From Saprospiraceae bacterium (lineage in GTDB: Bacteria > Bacteroidota > Bacteroidia > Chitinophagales > Saprospiraceae), in the NCBI GenBank assembly GCA_016719615.1, contig JADJYQ010000001.1:1648501-1712500 (forward strand): 64,000 nt of DNA, in the 5' to 3' direction. Within the stretch, counting starts at the first letter, position 1, and each line of letters starts with the position of its first letter. Positions 35,073 to 44,874 of this stretch are shown here, piece by piece. The notes under the pieces were generated by a model that was not told where the DNA came from, did no database searches, and worked only from the letters and a program-made list of their open reading frames with translations. The translations under genes were made by a program, and so were the position numbers.

Positions 35073-36335
35073 TTAAGTTTTTCGCTCTTTCTTTTTTGCT
35101 GCTGGAAATAATATATTATTTAAAATGAGTCTGTAGCCAGGAGAATTAGGATGCAAATTTAAATCAGTTGGAGGATCCCCGACAAGGTGTTGATAATCTT
35201 CAGGATCGTGACCTGAATAGAATGTCCATGTGCCATATCCGTTTTTGCCATGAATGTAACGTACCTCATCAGCTGCTTTATTTTCTCCAAGCAACAGGAC
35301 ATCAGATTTGATGAGGTCTTTTTTGAATGCAGTAGTTTGACCCATAAATCCCTTTACAGTGCGGGTATGATTTTGGGTTAACATAGTGGGTATTGGATCC
35401 CATTTTGCTGAGAAATCAAACAAAGTAAAATAATCATTTTCAGGTTGAACTTGCCTTTGATAAGTGTTGTCAATGGAAGAAAACTCATATTCCATCGGGT
35501 TTTCAATCAAAGTAAAATTGCGGAAAGCGAATGTAGGTTCAAATTTTAATTTGGACGAAGCATGGGGATCCGCAGCATCGCCATCGAAAACGACCGCACA
35601 AATATCTAATCCGGCTGCTGCTAAGCTTATATCATAGGTATCTGTTGCTGAACACATCGCAAACATAAATCCCCCACCAATTACATATTCCCTGATTTTT
35701 TGAACTACCGCTAGTTTGCATTCGCTAACTTTCTCAAAACCTAATTCCTTACTAAGTCTTTCAGCACGTTTCTGATTTTCTATATACCAAGGCTGAGTAT
35801 GTTGCCCCCTATAAAATTTGCCATATTGCCCTGTAAAATCTTCGTGATGCAGGTGCAACCAGTCATATTTTGGTAATATTCCACCGATAATTTCCCTATC
35901 ATAAATTTTCTCAAAAGGTATTTCAGCATAAGTTAAAGCCAAAGTGACTGCATCATCCCAGGGTTGTATGCGCTCACCTTTTTCGTTGAACTCCGGAGTA
36001 TAAACAGCTATTTTAGGTGCTTGCTCCAATTTAATAACTTCCTCATTTTTTTCAGGGTCTGCAATATCCGATTTGATTTGGATAAATTCTGAGGCTGAAA
36101 TGACCTGATAACTTACTCCCCTCGTTTTACATTCTTTTTCAAATTCTGCAGTATTTGGAATTACAAAACTCCCACCTCTATAATTTAAAAGCCAAAATGC
36201 CTCCACACCCTGATCAATGACCCAATAGGTAATCCCATAAGCTTTCAGATGATTTGATTGCTTCAGATCCATAGGCATTAGAATAAACGATGCAAATGAA
36301 AGCGTTGATAGCATCAAAAGACATAATAGCAACAT
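35073..36335 (-). CDS. Conserved Bacteroidota exported protein often called 'asparagine synthetase B'
   Basis: The frame is open from 36488, but the ATG at 36335 gives a clear signal peptide (MLLLCLLMLSTLSFA) and the family start SFILMPMDLKQSNHLKAYG, so I begin there (420 residues). Diagnostic stretches are WLLNYRGGSFVIP, YDWLHLHHEDFTGQYGKFY, GGGFMFAMCSATDTYDIS, DPIPTMLTQNHTRTVKGFMGQ and WTFYSGHDPEDYQH. From memory, databases often label this family asparagine synthetase B, but the N-terminal nucleophile Cys and the PPi loop of AsnB are absent. The GATase-like HHEDFTGQ/GGGFMFAMC parts suggest a class I amidotransferase-like fold. Real activity unknown. Confidence 0.78.
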   Translation of the reverse strand: MLLLCLLMLSTLSFASFILMPMDLKQSNHLKAYGITYWVIDQGVEAFWLLNYRGGSFVIPNTAEFEKECKTRGVSYQVISASEFIQIKSDIADPEKNEEVIKLEQAPKIAVYTPEFNEKGERIQPWDDAVTLALTYAEIPFEKIYDREIIGGILPKYDWLHLHHEDFTGQYGKFYRGQHTQPWYIENQKRAERLSKELGFEKVSECKLAVVQKIREYVIGGGFMFAMCSATDTYDISLAAAGLDICAVVFDGDAADPHASSKLKFEPTFAFRNFTLIENPMEYEFSSIDNTYQRQVQPENDYFTLFDFSAKWDPIPTMLTQNHTRTVKGFMGQTTAFKKDLIKSDVLLLGENKAADEVRYIHGKNGYGTWTFYSGHDPEDYQHLVGDPPTDLNLHPNSPGYRLILNNILFPAAKKKERKT

Positions 36336-36582
36336 TAGTTTTGGTCTCCATATCAAGTTTCCAAAATTAATATTTCGAAATATTTCAATCAAAGTCAAGA
36401 AAGGAAATAAGGGATTTAAATGAAATTCAGCAGTACCAGGCTGCAAAATTTGATTTAAGGCTTTGGAATTTAAAGAATTTGGATACATATCTTGCTGAAA
36501 GATAATTATTTAAAGTTAATATTTGGTTATTTGTCTCAATAAAAAATCAATTTGTGGATATTTGCTGTGATTTAAACGCAAA

Positions 36583-38679
36583 ATGGGGCAAATTAGTTTT
36601 CAATATTCAGCCTGGTATCTTTTGGTATTTTTTATGATATCTATTGGAATAGCCATCATGGTTTATTCCAAAAATAAGGCTTTTTCAGATCGCACTACTG
36701 GACAGAAGTTACTTTTAGCAGCTTTAAGGACCTTTGGCATTTTCTTATTATTTATTCTTCTTTTAAACCCCATTTTAAAGAAACTAACAGAGTATTCATC
36801 TAAACCCATATTAGTAATTGCCCAGGATGGTAGTCGATCCATTCCCTATCATTCCAAAGCAGAGCTAAGCCAATATCTGGCAGAAAGAGACAAACTCATT
36901 CAAGAGCTCGAAGATGAGTTTCTCATCCAAACTTTAGACATGAGTGACAAAGTTTACACAATTGCCAGAGACAGTTTTGACGGCAATTCTACAGATATAA
37001 ACTCTTTATTAGAATATTGTACCGACCATTTGGATCTTCGAAATGTAAAGGCCATGGTCCTTGCAAGTGATGGCATTTATAATCAAGGTAAGAATCCACT
37101 TTACAATTCTATCTTAAAACAATTGCCCGTTTATACAATCATGTTAGGTGATACTACCCTATCCAAAGATTTTGCAATTTCTAATATCTTTTATAATGAA
37201 CTCATCCATGCAGGCGATGAATTTATTACACAAGTTGATTTAAAAGCATTTAATTGTGCAAATGCTACCGTTCAACTACAGTTAAAAGAATTCAAAAATA
37301 ACAGTTGGCAATTATTAAATTCGCAAAATATACAAATACAAGACAATAGTTATTTCAAAACACTCGATTTTAAATTAGCTACAATTGCTCCAGGTGTATA
37401 CCGGTATAAAGTAGAAACCAATACACTTCCTGATGAAACCAATAAAATAAACAACGTCCGAGAATTTTATGTTCAGGTTTTGGAATCCAAAACAAAAGTG
37501 TTGATCTTAGCAAACAGCCCACATCCAGATATTGCGGCGCTGAAAAGTGCACTTCTGACAAATAAGAATTACATCGTAGAGACGAACTACTCCATTGACC
37601 AAAGATTAAAGTTGGATGATGTTAAAGCAATCATTCTACATCAACTGCCTAGTTTGCAACATTCGTCAAATAAATTAATGGCCTTACTTCAAAATAAAAA
37701 TATTCCAATTTTATATGTGCTGGGGGAAGCCACACATCTGAATGAATTTAATAAAATGCAAGATCATATCAGCATTCAAGCCCAGACGAAAAGTATGAAT
37801 GAAGTGGTTCCAATATTAAATAGAGATTTTTACAGCTTTTCACTTTCGATAAACCTTCAGTCAAACTTAGAAAAGTTTGCACCCATAAATGCGGCCTTTG
37901 GAAATTATGAATTCAGCGCTGCTGTAAATGTTCTCTGTTATCAAAAAATCGGCAAAGTGGATACGAAATATCCTCTATGGGCAATCTCAGACAAAAGCGG
38001 CTTCAGACAAGCATTTATTTTTGGTGATGGCATTTGGAAATGGAGGTTAAATGAATTTCATACCACCCAAACCAGTTTAATGGTTGATGAACTCATTTCT
38101 AAGACAATTCAATTTGTAAGCACAAAAGCTGATGACCGAAGATTGAGGGTTAAACCTGCAAAGACATTATTTGGCTCTGGTGAAAACATCAGTTTTAAAG
38201 CTGAATTTTATAATGATAATTTGGCAAGAATAAATGATGCAGATCTTCAGCTGAGCTTATCGGACTTCAATGGCAATTTATACCCCTTTGTTTTTTCAAA
38301 GGAATTAGATTTTTACACCCTCAATTGTGGTTCGTTCGAACCCGGCGAGTATAAGTATACAGCAAAATTATCCTGGAATCAAAAGGAATTTAAACAAGAA
38401 GGACGCATAGCAATATCAAACTATGATTTGGAAACCTCAACCACAACAGCTGACCATTCCCTTCTCAAAAACATAGCCTCAAAGTCAGGTGCAAAATCTT
38501 ACTATCCAACAGAGATTTCTGCTTTACAAAACGAACTTCAAACATCGAATTTGCACAAACCCACGCTTTACTATAATTTAGAGAGCAAACCCATCATAGA
38601 TTCCAAATGGATATTTCTGTTGGCCTTTATCTTACTCGCAACGGAGTGGTTTTTACGAAGATACTGGGGAAGTTATTAA
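36583..38679 (+). CDS. VWA-domain inner-membrane protein
   Basis: A 698-residue protein. Two helices at about 10-28 and 43-63 are followed by a VWA-like domain with the MIDAS DGSRS (Asp82, Ser84, Ser86) and VLASDGIYNQG (about 162-172). After this comes a long periplasmic stretch of beta-sandwich and GATase-like segments (TKVLILANSPHPDIAALKSAL, RLRVKPAKTLFGSGENISFKAEF), and a last helix near WIFLLAFILLATEWFLRRYW. The layout resembles Bacteroidota BatA/B-type and DUF4159-associated membrane proteins, whose roles are poorly known. It is 117 bases upstream of comEC and not obviously related to it. Confidence 0.75.
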   Translation: MGQISFQYSAWYLLVFFMISIGIAIMVYSKNKAFSDRTTGQKLLLAALRTFGIFLLFILLLNPILKKLTEYSSKPILVIAQDGSRSIPYHSKAELSQYLAERDKLIQELEDEFLIQTLDMSDKVYTIARDSFDGNSTDINSLLEYCTDHLDLRNVKAMVLASDGIYNQGKNPLYNSILKQLPVYTIMLGDTTLSKDFAISNIFYNELIHAGDEFITQVDLKAFNCANATVQLQLKEFKNNSWQLLNSQNIQIQDNSYFKTLDFKLATIAPGVYRYKVETNTLPDETNKINNVREFYVQVLESKTKVLILANSPHPDIAALKSALLTNKNYIVETNYSIDQRLKLDDVKAIILHQLPSLQHSSNKLMALLQNKNIPILYVLGEATHLNEFNKMQDHISIQAQTKSMNEVVPILNRDFYSFSLSINLQSNLEKFAPINAAFGNYEFSAAVNVLCYQKIGKVDTKYPLWAISDKSGFRQAFIFGDGIWKWRLNEFHTTQTSLMVDELISKTIQFVSTKADDRRLRVKPAKTLFGSGENISFKAEFYNDNLARINDADLQLSLSDFNGNLYPFVFSKELDFYTLNCGSFEPGEYKYTAKLSWNQKEFKQEGRIAISNYDLETSTTTADHSLLKNIASKSGAKSYYPTEISALQNELQTSNLHKPTLYYNLESKPIIDSKWIFLLAFILLATEWFLRRYWGSY

Positions 38680-38795
38680 ATAACTAAACACGGAGACTGA
38701 ATAAATGATCGCTGGTGTATAAAAGGTAGTCCTTCAAATATACGCAGGCAGGATTTTTTGCTCTTAATTTTATTCCTATAATTTATTAACACCCT

Positions 38796-40655
38796 ATGTT
38801 GCAATTTGTACTTGCAAGGCCTTTTGTTTATATATTTTTACAACTCTTACTGGCTTATCTGTTAAGTAAATATTTGATACCTAGTGAATGTTTCATTTAT
38901 CAATTATTTGCAGCCTCTCTTATACTTCTATTTATTGCGCAATTTGAGTATTTCAAAAAAGTACGAGCTCTTTTAATGGTGAGTAGTTTGTTTTGTATTT
39001 TCTGCTTCCGAATCTTTGAATACCATCATGACATCAGAAAATTAGCTTCAATGATTCCAGATCAGTTATCGGGAATTTATGATGTTGTCATAAAAAACAA
39101 TACTCAATATTTGAACCGCAATTTATATACTGGAATTATAAGTTATCAAAGAGTTCCAGTAAAATTGCAAATCACTGATGGGAATAAACAACTTCCACCA
39201 GAAGTTCTTTTCGGTGATACTGTAAAAATGCAACTCAATTTAATAAAAATACAAGAAACTCCAAGCCGCTACATAAAGCCATTCGACCGATACTTAATGC
39301 AAAATCAAATTTACTTAAAAGCAAACACAATTGATAGTACTTTTTCAGTTCGCCAAATGAGCAAATGGTCAACTATTCGAAGCGCTCAAGTTATTTCTTA
39401 TTATTTTAAAACCCAATTTGAACAACACACACAATTTCCCCTGACTGCACAGCTCTTAACGGGATTGCTACTAGGTGACAAATCTTCCATGGAAAAGAGC
39501 ATAAAAGAAGCTTTTAGAATAGGTGGAATATCACATATACTAGCTGTTTCTGGAATGCATCTGGGAATTTTTTATTTCATACTCGTTTACTTCTTTAAGC
39601 AACTTCGCAAGATTGGAATACCGATTTCCTACAGATTTGAAATACTCACTGTTTTGTTGATTATTTGGATATACACATTGATCACTGGCCTTGGCGTTGC
39701 AGTTTGCAGATCTGCGTTAATGTTAAGCTTATTCCAAATTTCAAGGCTATTTAAGCGGAATACGCAACCCATCAACATACTGTTTGCCGGAGCAAGTATA
39801 TTAGTTTTCATCCACCCAGGAAACCTAGAAGATATTGGGTTTCAGTTATCCTGCTTTGCATTATTGGGCATTTTTTGGCTCTCCAAATTTACGCAACGGA
39901 TCCTATTACCTTCAACGCGCCTCGGCCAATTTATGTGGTCGACTATTTCTGTATCGCTGGGAGTTCAGCTCATCATTACCCCAATATGTTTATATCATTT
40001 TCATACTTTTCCTTTATATTTTTTATTGACAAATTTGATATGGGCTCCTATTACTCCTGTGCTCATGTTAAGCGGGATTCTCATTTGTTGTATAAATCCG
40101 ATCAGTCATCATCTCACATACCATCTCATGTACTTAACGGAATTCATTGTGCGTGTGGGACTGAAAGCACTTCAGATCATCAACGATTTCCCTTATGCAA
40201 GTTTAGAACATAACTGGTTTGAAGCCACAGATTGCATTTTATACTTTGCGGTTTTATTCGTTTTTTACAAGTACTTAAGCACTCATCAACTAAAATACGG
40301 CATGCTTATGTTCTTCATTCAAGCGCTAGGATCCATTCAATATCTGACAAGAGAAGTAAGCACATTTAAAAGTTCAGAACTGATTATCATCCCAAATAAG
40401 TTTAAAGCAGAATTTCTATTATTGGAATCAGGGAAATGTTATAAGAGCAAATTAAAAAATCCATCATTAGATCTTTATTTAAAACGAAAATATATAAATG
40501 AATTCCGGATCATAAAATCAGAACTTGTTTTGCAATATTTAAAAAGCAAATATGCAGTTGCCATCCAAGATAGTAGCTATCAAAAACTGATCAGCACTCA
40601 TCAAAATTCTTTTGGGCAAATCGAATTATTTCCATTAGATGAATCCTCCAAGTAA
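38796..40655 (+). CDS. comEC: ComEC/Rec2 family DNA uptake channel
   Basis: A 619-residue polytopic protein. An N-terminal DUF4131-like region (about 20-190, including VVIKNNTQYLNRNLY) leads into the competence domain with LTGLLLGDKSSMEKSIKEAFRIGGISHILAVSGMHLGIFYFIL (split here as LTGLLLGDKS and HILAVSGMHLGI) and about ten helices. The C-terminal metallo-beta-lactamase domain of longer ComEC proteins is absent, as is usual in Bacteroidota. It is the inner-membrane channel for single-stranded DNA during transformation. The ComEA-like gene begins 17 bases inside its 3' end. Confidence 0.9.
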   Translation: MLQFVLARPFVYIFLQLLLAYLLSKYLIPSECFIYQLFAASLILLFIAQFEYFKKVRALLMVSSLFCIFCFRIFEYHHDIRKLASMIPDQLSGIYDVVIKNNTQYLNRNLYTGIISYQRVPVKLQITDGNKQLPPEVLFGDTVKMQLNLIKIQETPSRYIKPFDRYLMQNQIYLKANTIDSTFSVRQMSKWSTIRSAQVISYYFKTQFEQHTQFPLTAQLLTGLLLGDKSSMEKSIKEAFRIGGISHILAVSGMHLGIFYFILVYFFKQLRKIGIPISYRFEILTVLLIIWIYTLITGLGVAVCRSALMLSLFQISRLFKRNTQPINILFAGASILVFIHPGNLEDIGFQLSCFALLGIFWLSKFTQRILLPSTRLGQFMWSTISVSLGVQLIITPICLYHFHTFPLYFLLTNLIWAPITPVLMLSGILICCINPISHHLTYHLMYLTEFIVRVGLKALQIINDFPYASLEHNWFEATDCILYFAVLFVFYKYLSTHQLKYGMLMFFIQALGSIQYLTREVSTFKSSELIIIPNKFKAEFLLLESGKCYKSKLKNPSLDLYLKRKYINEFRIIKSELVLQYLKSKYAVAIQDSSYQKLISTHQNSFGQIELFPLDESSK

Positions 40656-41532
40656 ACATAAATTTTACCTCAGTAAAACTGAAATGTCGGGAATTCAGGC
40701 CTTGATTCTTTGCTGTACATTATATGTAGCAACGCCTATAATGACAAGAATGTATATCAATAAATATCGCACTGAGCAATATCCAGATTCCATAAATTTT
40801 GGAATTACTGAATCCGACTCATCTATAAAATGGAAGCCCCAAATAGATCATCAGCAACTGAATAAATACAAAACGGAACGGGTCGACTATGTGCGTTTCC
40901 GCTTCAATCCAAATCAATTAACTTCAGAGAATGCTACCAAGCTCGGAATACCTAAAAAAGCATACACCAATCTTCAGAAATATTTGAATAAAGGAGGCAT
41001 TATTAAAACTTCAGAACAGTTTAAGAATATTTATGGCATGGATTCAATGGTTTATGAGCGATTGAAATCTATGATTCATATACAACCACCAAAAGAAAAA
41101 GTTTTATCCAAGCATCCCAAAATTAAACAACAGCTGACATATGATCTTAACGCAATCAATGTAAAGGAATTGATTTATAAACTAAATCTTGAATATAAAC
41201 TTGCGTACAGAATCATCAACTATAGAACTGCATTAGGCGGGTATTATGAATTAAAACAAATCCAGGAAGTATTTGGTATGCATGACAGCATTTATGCGCG
41301 GATTGAATCCCGATTGTATTTGCAAATACCTCATCAAAGAATATCCATCCAAACTGCGCCTCTAGATACACTTGCAAAACACCCATATCTTAAATATAAA
41401 AATGCAAAACTCATCTTTAAATATCGGGAACAACATGGAGTTATAAAAGATATAAAAGATCTGCAACACATCATCAAAGATAGTCTGCAACTTCATAAAT
41501 TAAGCCGGTATTTTTACTGCCAGGGACCCTAA
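40639..41532 (+). CDS. ComEA-like helix-hairpin-helix protein with one membrane helix
   Basis: A 297-residue protein with a membrane anchor at about 17-36 (IQALILCCTLYVATPIM). Three helix-hairpin-helix segments follow: about 93-150 (ATKLGIPKKAYTNLQKYL), about 170-230 (LNLEYKLAYRIINYRTALGGYYEL) and about 240-295 (HPYLKYKNAKLIFKYREQHGV). HhH modules bind DNA backbone, and ComEA-type proteins hold incoming DNA in the periplasm. It overlaps comEC by 17 bases, a strong link to DNA uptake. Three repeats are more than the single HhH of classical ComEA. Confidence 0.83.
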   Translation: MNPPSKHKFYLSKTEMSGIQALILCCTLYVATPIMTRMYINKYRTEQYPDSINFGITESDSSIKWKPQIDHQQLNKYKTERVDYVRFRFNPNQLTSENATKLGIPKKAYTNLQKYLNKGGIIKTSEQFKNIYGMDSMVYERLKSMIHIQPPKEKVLSKHPKIKQQLTYDLNAINVKELIYKLNLEYKLAYRIINYRTALGGYYELKQIQEVFGMHDSIYARIESRLYLQIPHQRISIQTAPLDTLAKHPYLKYKNAKLIFKYREQHGVIKDIKDLQHIIKDSLQLHKLSRYFYCQGP

Positions 41533-42519
41533 TCAGGCTGTCAAAAATTTTAAGGCCGAGCGAACAAGTTCCGCTGATCCAATAATAACCGGGGATCTTT
41601 GATGAAGTTTCTCGATGTCTAAATCTAAAATATTTTCACCTCGTTCATTTACACAAATTCCTCCAGCTTGTTCAATGACATAACCCATAGGATTACATTC
41701 ATAGAGCATTCGCAATTTCCCATCAATGTTTTTGGAAGTTGAAGGATAAAGGAATATTCCACCAAGACAAAGTGTTCTATGCACATCTGCTACCATGGAG
41801 CCAATATAACGCAACATCATTTCCTGATGGGCACAATGACTTACATAATTCTGCATACCTTGAGAGAATTGCCTATAGTAACCCTGATTGATGGAATAAA
41901 TTTTTCCATTATTCGGAATTTTCATATCTCTGTGACTCAAACAGAATTCACCGATTCCACGATCATAAGTAAATCCATTGACACCGTAACCTGTAGAATA
42001 AACTAACATCGTGGATGTACCATACAAAATATATCCAGCTGCAACAAGATTGCGGCCCCTTTGTAGAAAATCACTTAGTTCTAAAGCTTGACCTGCTTCA
42101 GATATCCGCTTATAAATACCGAATATAGTGCCTACACTAATGTTTACATCAATATTTGAGGATCCATCTAAAGGATCCACCATTACTACATATTTATGTT
42201 TGCGATTGATAACATTGTCGAATGAAATGTAATCTTCTAGTTCCTCAGAGGCTACTCCTGCGCAAACCCCGCTATTTCTTAAATACTCAATCATGAGATC
42301 ATTTGAAAAAATATCAAGTTTCTGAACAGTATCACCGGAGGTATTAACATTTCCATCTACCCCTAAAATATCCATTAAGCCGGCTTTATTGACAATTCTG
42401 TTAATTATTTTACCTGCAATCCCAATATGCCGCAAAAGGTCGCTGAATTCCCCACCCGCATCTTTTATAGTTCCTTGATTTTCAATTACAAATTCATCAA
42501 GGGTTATCCTTCTGTTCAT
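41533..42519 (-). CDS. fbp: Class 1 fructose-1,6-bisphosphatase
   Basis: A 328-residue enzyme with the metal-binding DPLDGSSNIDVNISVGTIFGIY (about 113-134, with VMVDPLDGSS), EELEDYISFD, GKLRMLYECNPMGYVIEQAGG and ILDLDIEKLHQRSPVIIGS. It hydrolyses fructose 1,6-bisphosphate in gluconeogenesis in the cytoplasm. The regulatory motifs of the mammalian enzyme are not evident. It ends next to the ComEA-like stop (convergent) and starts 42 bases from the divergent ABC exporter gene. Confidence 0.95.
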   Translation of the reverse strand: MNRRITLDEFVIENQGTIKDAGGEFSDLLRHIGIAGKIINRIVNKAGLMDILGVDGNVNTSGDTVQKLDIFSNDLMIEYLRNSGVCAGVASEELEDYISFDNVINRKHKYVVMVDPLDGSSNIDVNISVGTIFGIYKRISEAGQALELSDFLQRGRNLVAAGYILYGTSTMLVYSTGYGVNGFTYDRGIGEFCLSHRDMKIPNNGKIYSINQGYYRQFSQGMQNYVSHCAHQEMMLRYIGSMVADVHRTLCLGGIFLYPSTSKNIDGKLRMLYECNPMGYVIEQAGGICVNERGENILDLDIEKLHQRSPVIIGSAELVRSALKFLTA

Positions 42520-42561
42520 CCGCCAAATTTCTGATAAAGTTAAGAATTATGGTGAAATGAA

Positions 42562-44361
42562 TTGAATTACCTTTACAACTTTGAATCACAAGTATTGAAA
42601 CAGCTTTTAACATTAAATAAATATTTTAAGAAGTACAAGAGCAAACTTTTTTTAGGTATTCTGTTTGTGGTTTTATCAAATATTTTTAGGGTTCTTCAGC
42701 CACAAGCGATTCGCGAAGCTCTCAATGAGATTTTAGCATTTGTTGAACTAGCTCCAGAGGCACGTAATGCAAATTTGCTGATTCAATCGCTTATGAAATT
42801 TGGGTTCTACATTTTGCTTTTTGCAGTGTTGATGGGGCTTTTTATGTTTATGATGCGACAAACAATCATCGTAATGTCAAGACTCATAGAATATGATCTT
42901 AGAAGTGAAATATTTAAACATTATTTGACTTTGGATGCCACATTTTTTAAGCAGCATAAAACCGGCGACCTCATGTCCCGAATTGTGGAAGATGTCAATA
43001 AAGTCAGAATGTATTTAGGCCCTGCACTTTTATATGGAATCAACCTGATAAGCCTCGTACTCATTGTTATCATTACGATGTTTAATGTAAACGCCAAACT
43101 ATCTTTATTTACATTGCTGCCTTTGCCGATACTTTCGTATATCATTTATAAGGTCAGTGATAAAATTCACCGTAAAAGTGAAGTGATTCAAGAACAACTC
43201 GCTGCACTTACCACCAAAAGCCAGGAATCGTTTAGCGGGATCCGGATTGTTAAATCATATGCTACAGAACAATCCTGGAATCAGGATTTTGGAAATGCAG
43301 CTTTAAAGTATAAATCAGATTATCTGTCACTTACTAAAATTGATGCATTGTTTTTTCCGAGTATGTTACTGCTCATTGGCTTATCTACCCTTATAACCAT
43401 TTATGTAGGTGGATTGAATGTGTACAATGGAAGTGTAACCGCAGGAAACATTGCTGAGTTTGTGATATATGTTACCATGCTAACATGGCCTGTATCAGCG
43501 ATTGGTTGGTGTGCGTCTATCATTCAACAGGCTGAGGCCTCACAAAAAAGAATCAATCAGTTTTTGGCAACTACTTCAAAACTCAGCAACATTGGCGAAA
43601 AGTATGAACCGAATGAAGTACCTGAGTTTGAATTTCAAAATGTTTGCTTTACCTATCCCGATTCAGGGATCAAAGCTTTAAAAAATATTAATTTGGTGAT
43701 CCGGCCCGGGCAAAAAGTAGGCTTGGTAGGTCGCACGGCTTCCGGGAAAACAACGATAGCAGAATTGTTACTTCGAATTTATGATGCAGATCAAGGCCAA
43801 TTAAATGTTGGTGAAAAACCATTAAACTCTATTCAAGCTCATTTTGTAAGATCTTTGGTGTCATATGTCCCGCAAGATCTTTTCCTGTTTTCGGATACTG
43901 TACATGAGAACATTAAATTTGGTAGTCCTGGAACATCTCAAGCAAGCATACAACAGGCAGCCACAACTGCGCTGGTACATGACGATATTGAGGGCTTCGC
44001 ATCAGGTTACCAGGCTATACTCGGTGAGAGAGGAGTCAATACATCTGGTGGCCAAAAACAACGAATTGGCCTTGCCAGAGCTCTTCTGAAGGATTCAAAA
44101 CTGGTTATTATGGATGATTGCCTTTCGGCAGTTGATTCTGAAACAGAGCTCCGGTTTCTCAACAATCTTGAATCAAGTCTCAATGGCCGGTCCCTGTTGT
44201 TCATCACTCAAAGGATCAAACAAACCCGATTCTTAGATTATATATATGTGCTGGATCATGGTGTCCTGGTTCAAGAAGGAAGTTTTGATAAACTCGTATC
44301 GGAATCTGGACTTTTCAATACTCTATATACCATTGAAAATCAGAATAAATATCAGCAATAA
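42562..44361 (+). CDS. ABC exporter, fused membrane and ATPase domains
   Basis: A 599-residue type IV half-transporter. Six helices span about 30-320, with an intracellular loop (HYLTLDATFFKQHKTGDLMSRIVEDVNKV) typical of lipid A/drug exporters. The ATPase shows Walker A GRTASGKTTI (about 390-399), the Q-loop VPQDLFLFSDT, signature TSGGQKQR, Walker B LVIMDDCLSAVD and the H-like position TQRIKQ. It starts with TTG at 42562. The conserved H-loop His is replaced by Gln in FITQRI, and Asp stands in the usual catalytic Glu place after MDD, so ATP turnover may be modified. DUF3276 follows 42 bases later. Substrate unknown. Confidence 0.88.
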   Translation: MNYLYNFESQVLKQLLTLNKYFKKYKSKLFLGILFVVLSNIFRVLQPQAIREALNEILAFVELAPEARNANLLIQSLMKFGFYILLFAVLMGLFMFMMRQTIIVMSRLIEYDLRSEIFKHYLTLDATFFKQHKTGDLMSRIVEDVNKVRMYLGPALLYGINLISLVLIVIITMFNVNAKLSLFTLLPLPILSYIIYKVSDKIHRKSEVIQEQLAALTTKSQESFSGIRIVKSYATEQSWNQDFGNAALKYKSDYLSLTKIDALFFPSMLLLIGLSTLITIYVGGLNVYNGSVTAGNIAEFVIYVTMLTWPVSAIGWCASIIQQAEASQKRINQFLATTSKLSNIGEKYEPNEVPEFEFQNVCFTYPDSGIKALKNINLVIRPGQKVGLVGRTASGKTTIAELLLRIYDADQGQLNVGEKPLNSIQAHFVRSLVSYVPQDLFLFSDTVHENIKFGSPGTSQASIQQAATTALVHDDIEGFASGYQAILGERGVNTSGGQKQRIGLARALLKDSKLVIMDDCLSAVDSETELRFLNNLESSLNGRSLLFITQRIKQTRFLDYIYVLDHGVLVQEGSFDKLVSESGLFNTLYTIENQNKYQQ

Positions 44362-44403
44362 TCCAAAAATGAGTATTTTTACCATAGAATAAAAATCTTA
44401 ACT

Positions 44404-44748
44404 GTGGAAGGGGACAAACATATTGACAATATTTTTTCCAAAAAACTTAAGGCCGGAAAACGTAGAACTTACTTCTTTGACATTCGCAGAACAAAGTCTA
44501 ACGATTATTTTATTTCCATTACTGAAAGCACCAAGAAATTCGACAGTGATGGTTATGATCGGCATAAAATTTTTGTTTACAAAGAAGATTTTAATAGGTT
44601 TGTTGAAAACCTTCAAGAAGTGGTTGATCAAATCAAAACTAAATACATGCCTGATTACGATTATGATGCATTTGCCAAAAGAGAAGAAGAGTGGCAAAAC
44701 AGTAAAAACGCCGGTGCTGCTGATGATCATAGCGAACCCAACTGGTAG
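44404..44748 (+). CDS. DUF3276/PUR-alpha-like nucleic-acid-binding protein
   Basis: A 114-residue protein starting with GTG at 44404 and matching DUF3276: IFSKKLKAGKRRTYFFDIRRTKSNDYFISITES, then the acidic tail DYDYDAFAKREEEWQ. The fold is that of the PUR repeat, which binds single-stranded purine-rich DNA or RNA, so a nucleic-acid role in the cytoplasm is likely. In this phylum it is a common single-copy gene. The ABC exporter upstream is probably not functionally linked. Confidence 0.85.
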   Translation: MEGDKHIDNIFSKKLKAGKRRTYFFDIRRTKSNDYFISITESTKKFDSDGYDRHKIFVYKEDFNRFVENLQEVVDQIKTKYMPDYDYDAFAKREEEWQNSKNAGAADDHSEPNW

Positions 44749-44874
44749 TTCCAAAGGAATTTAATATGAAAATGAATTTACAAATTTCAGAATTACACAA
44801 ATAATTACCAAAGGCCTAATATCAATATCCTATACTACGCCTACCCTCTAATCTGCACATCGATTATTTTAGCT

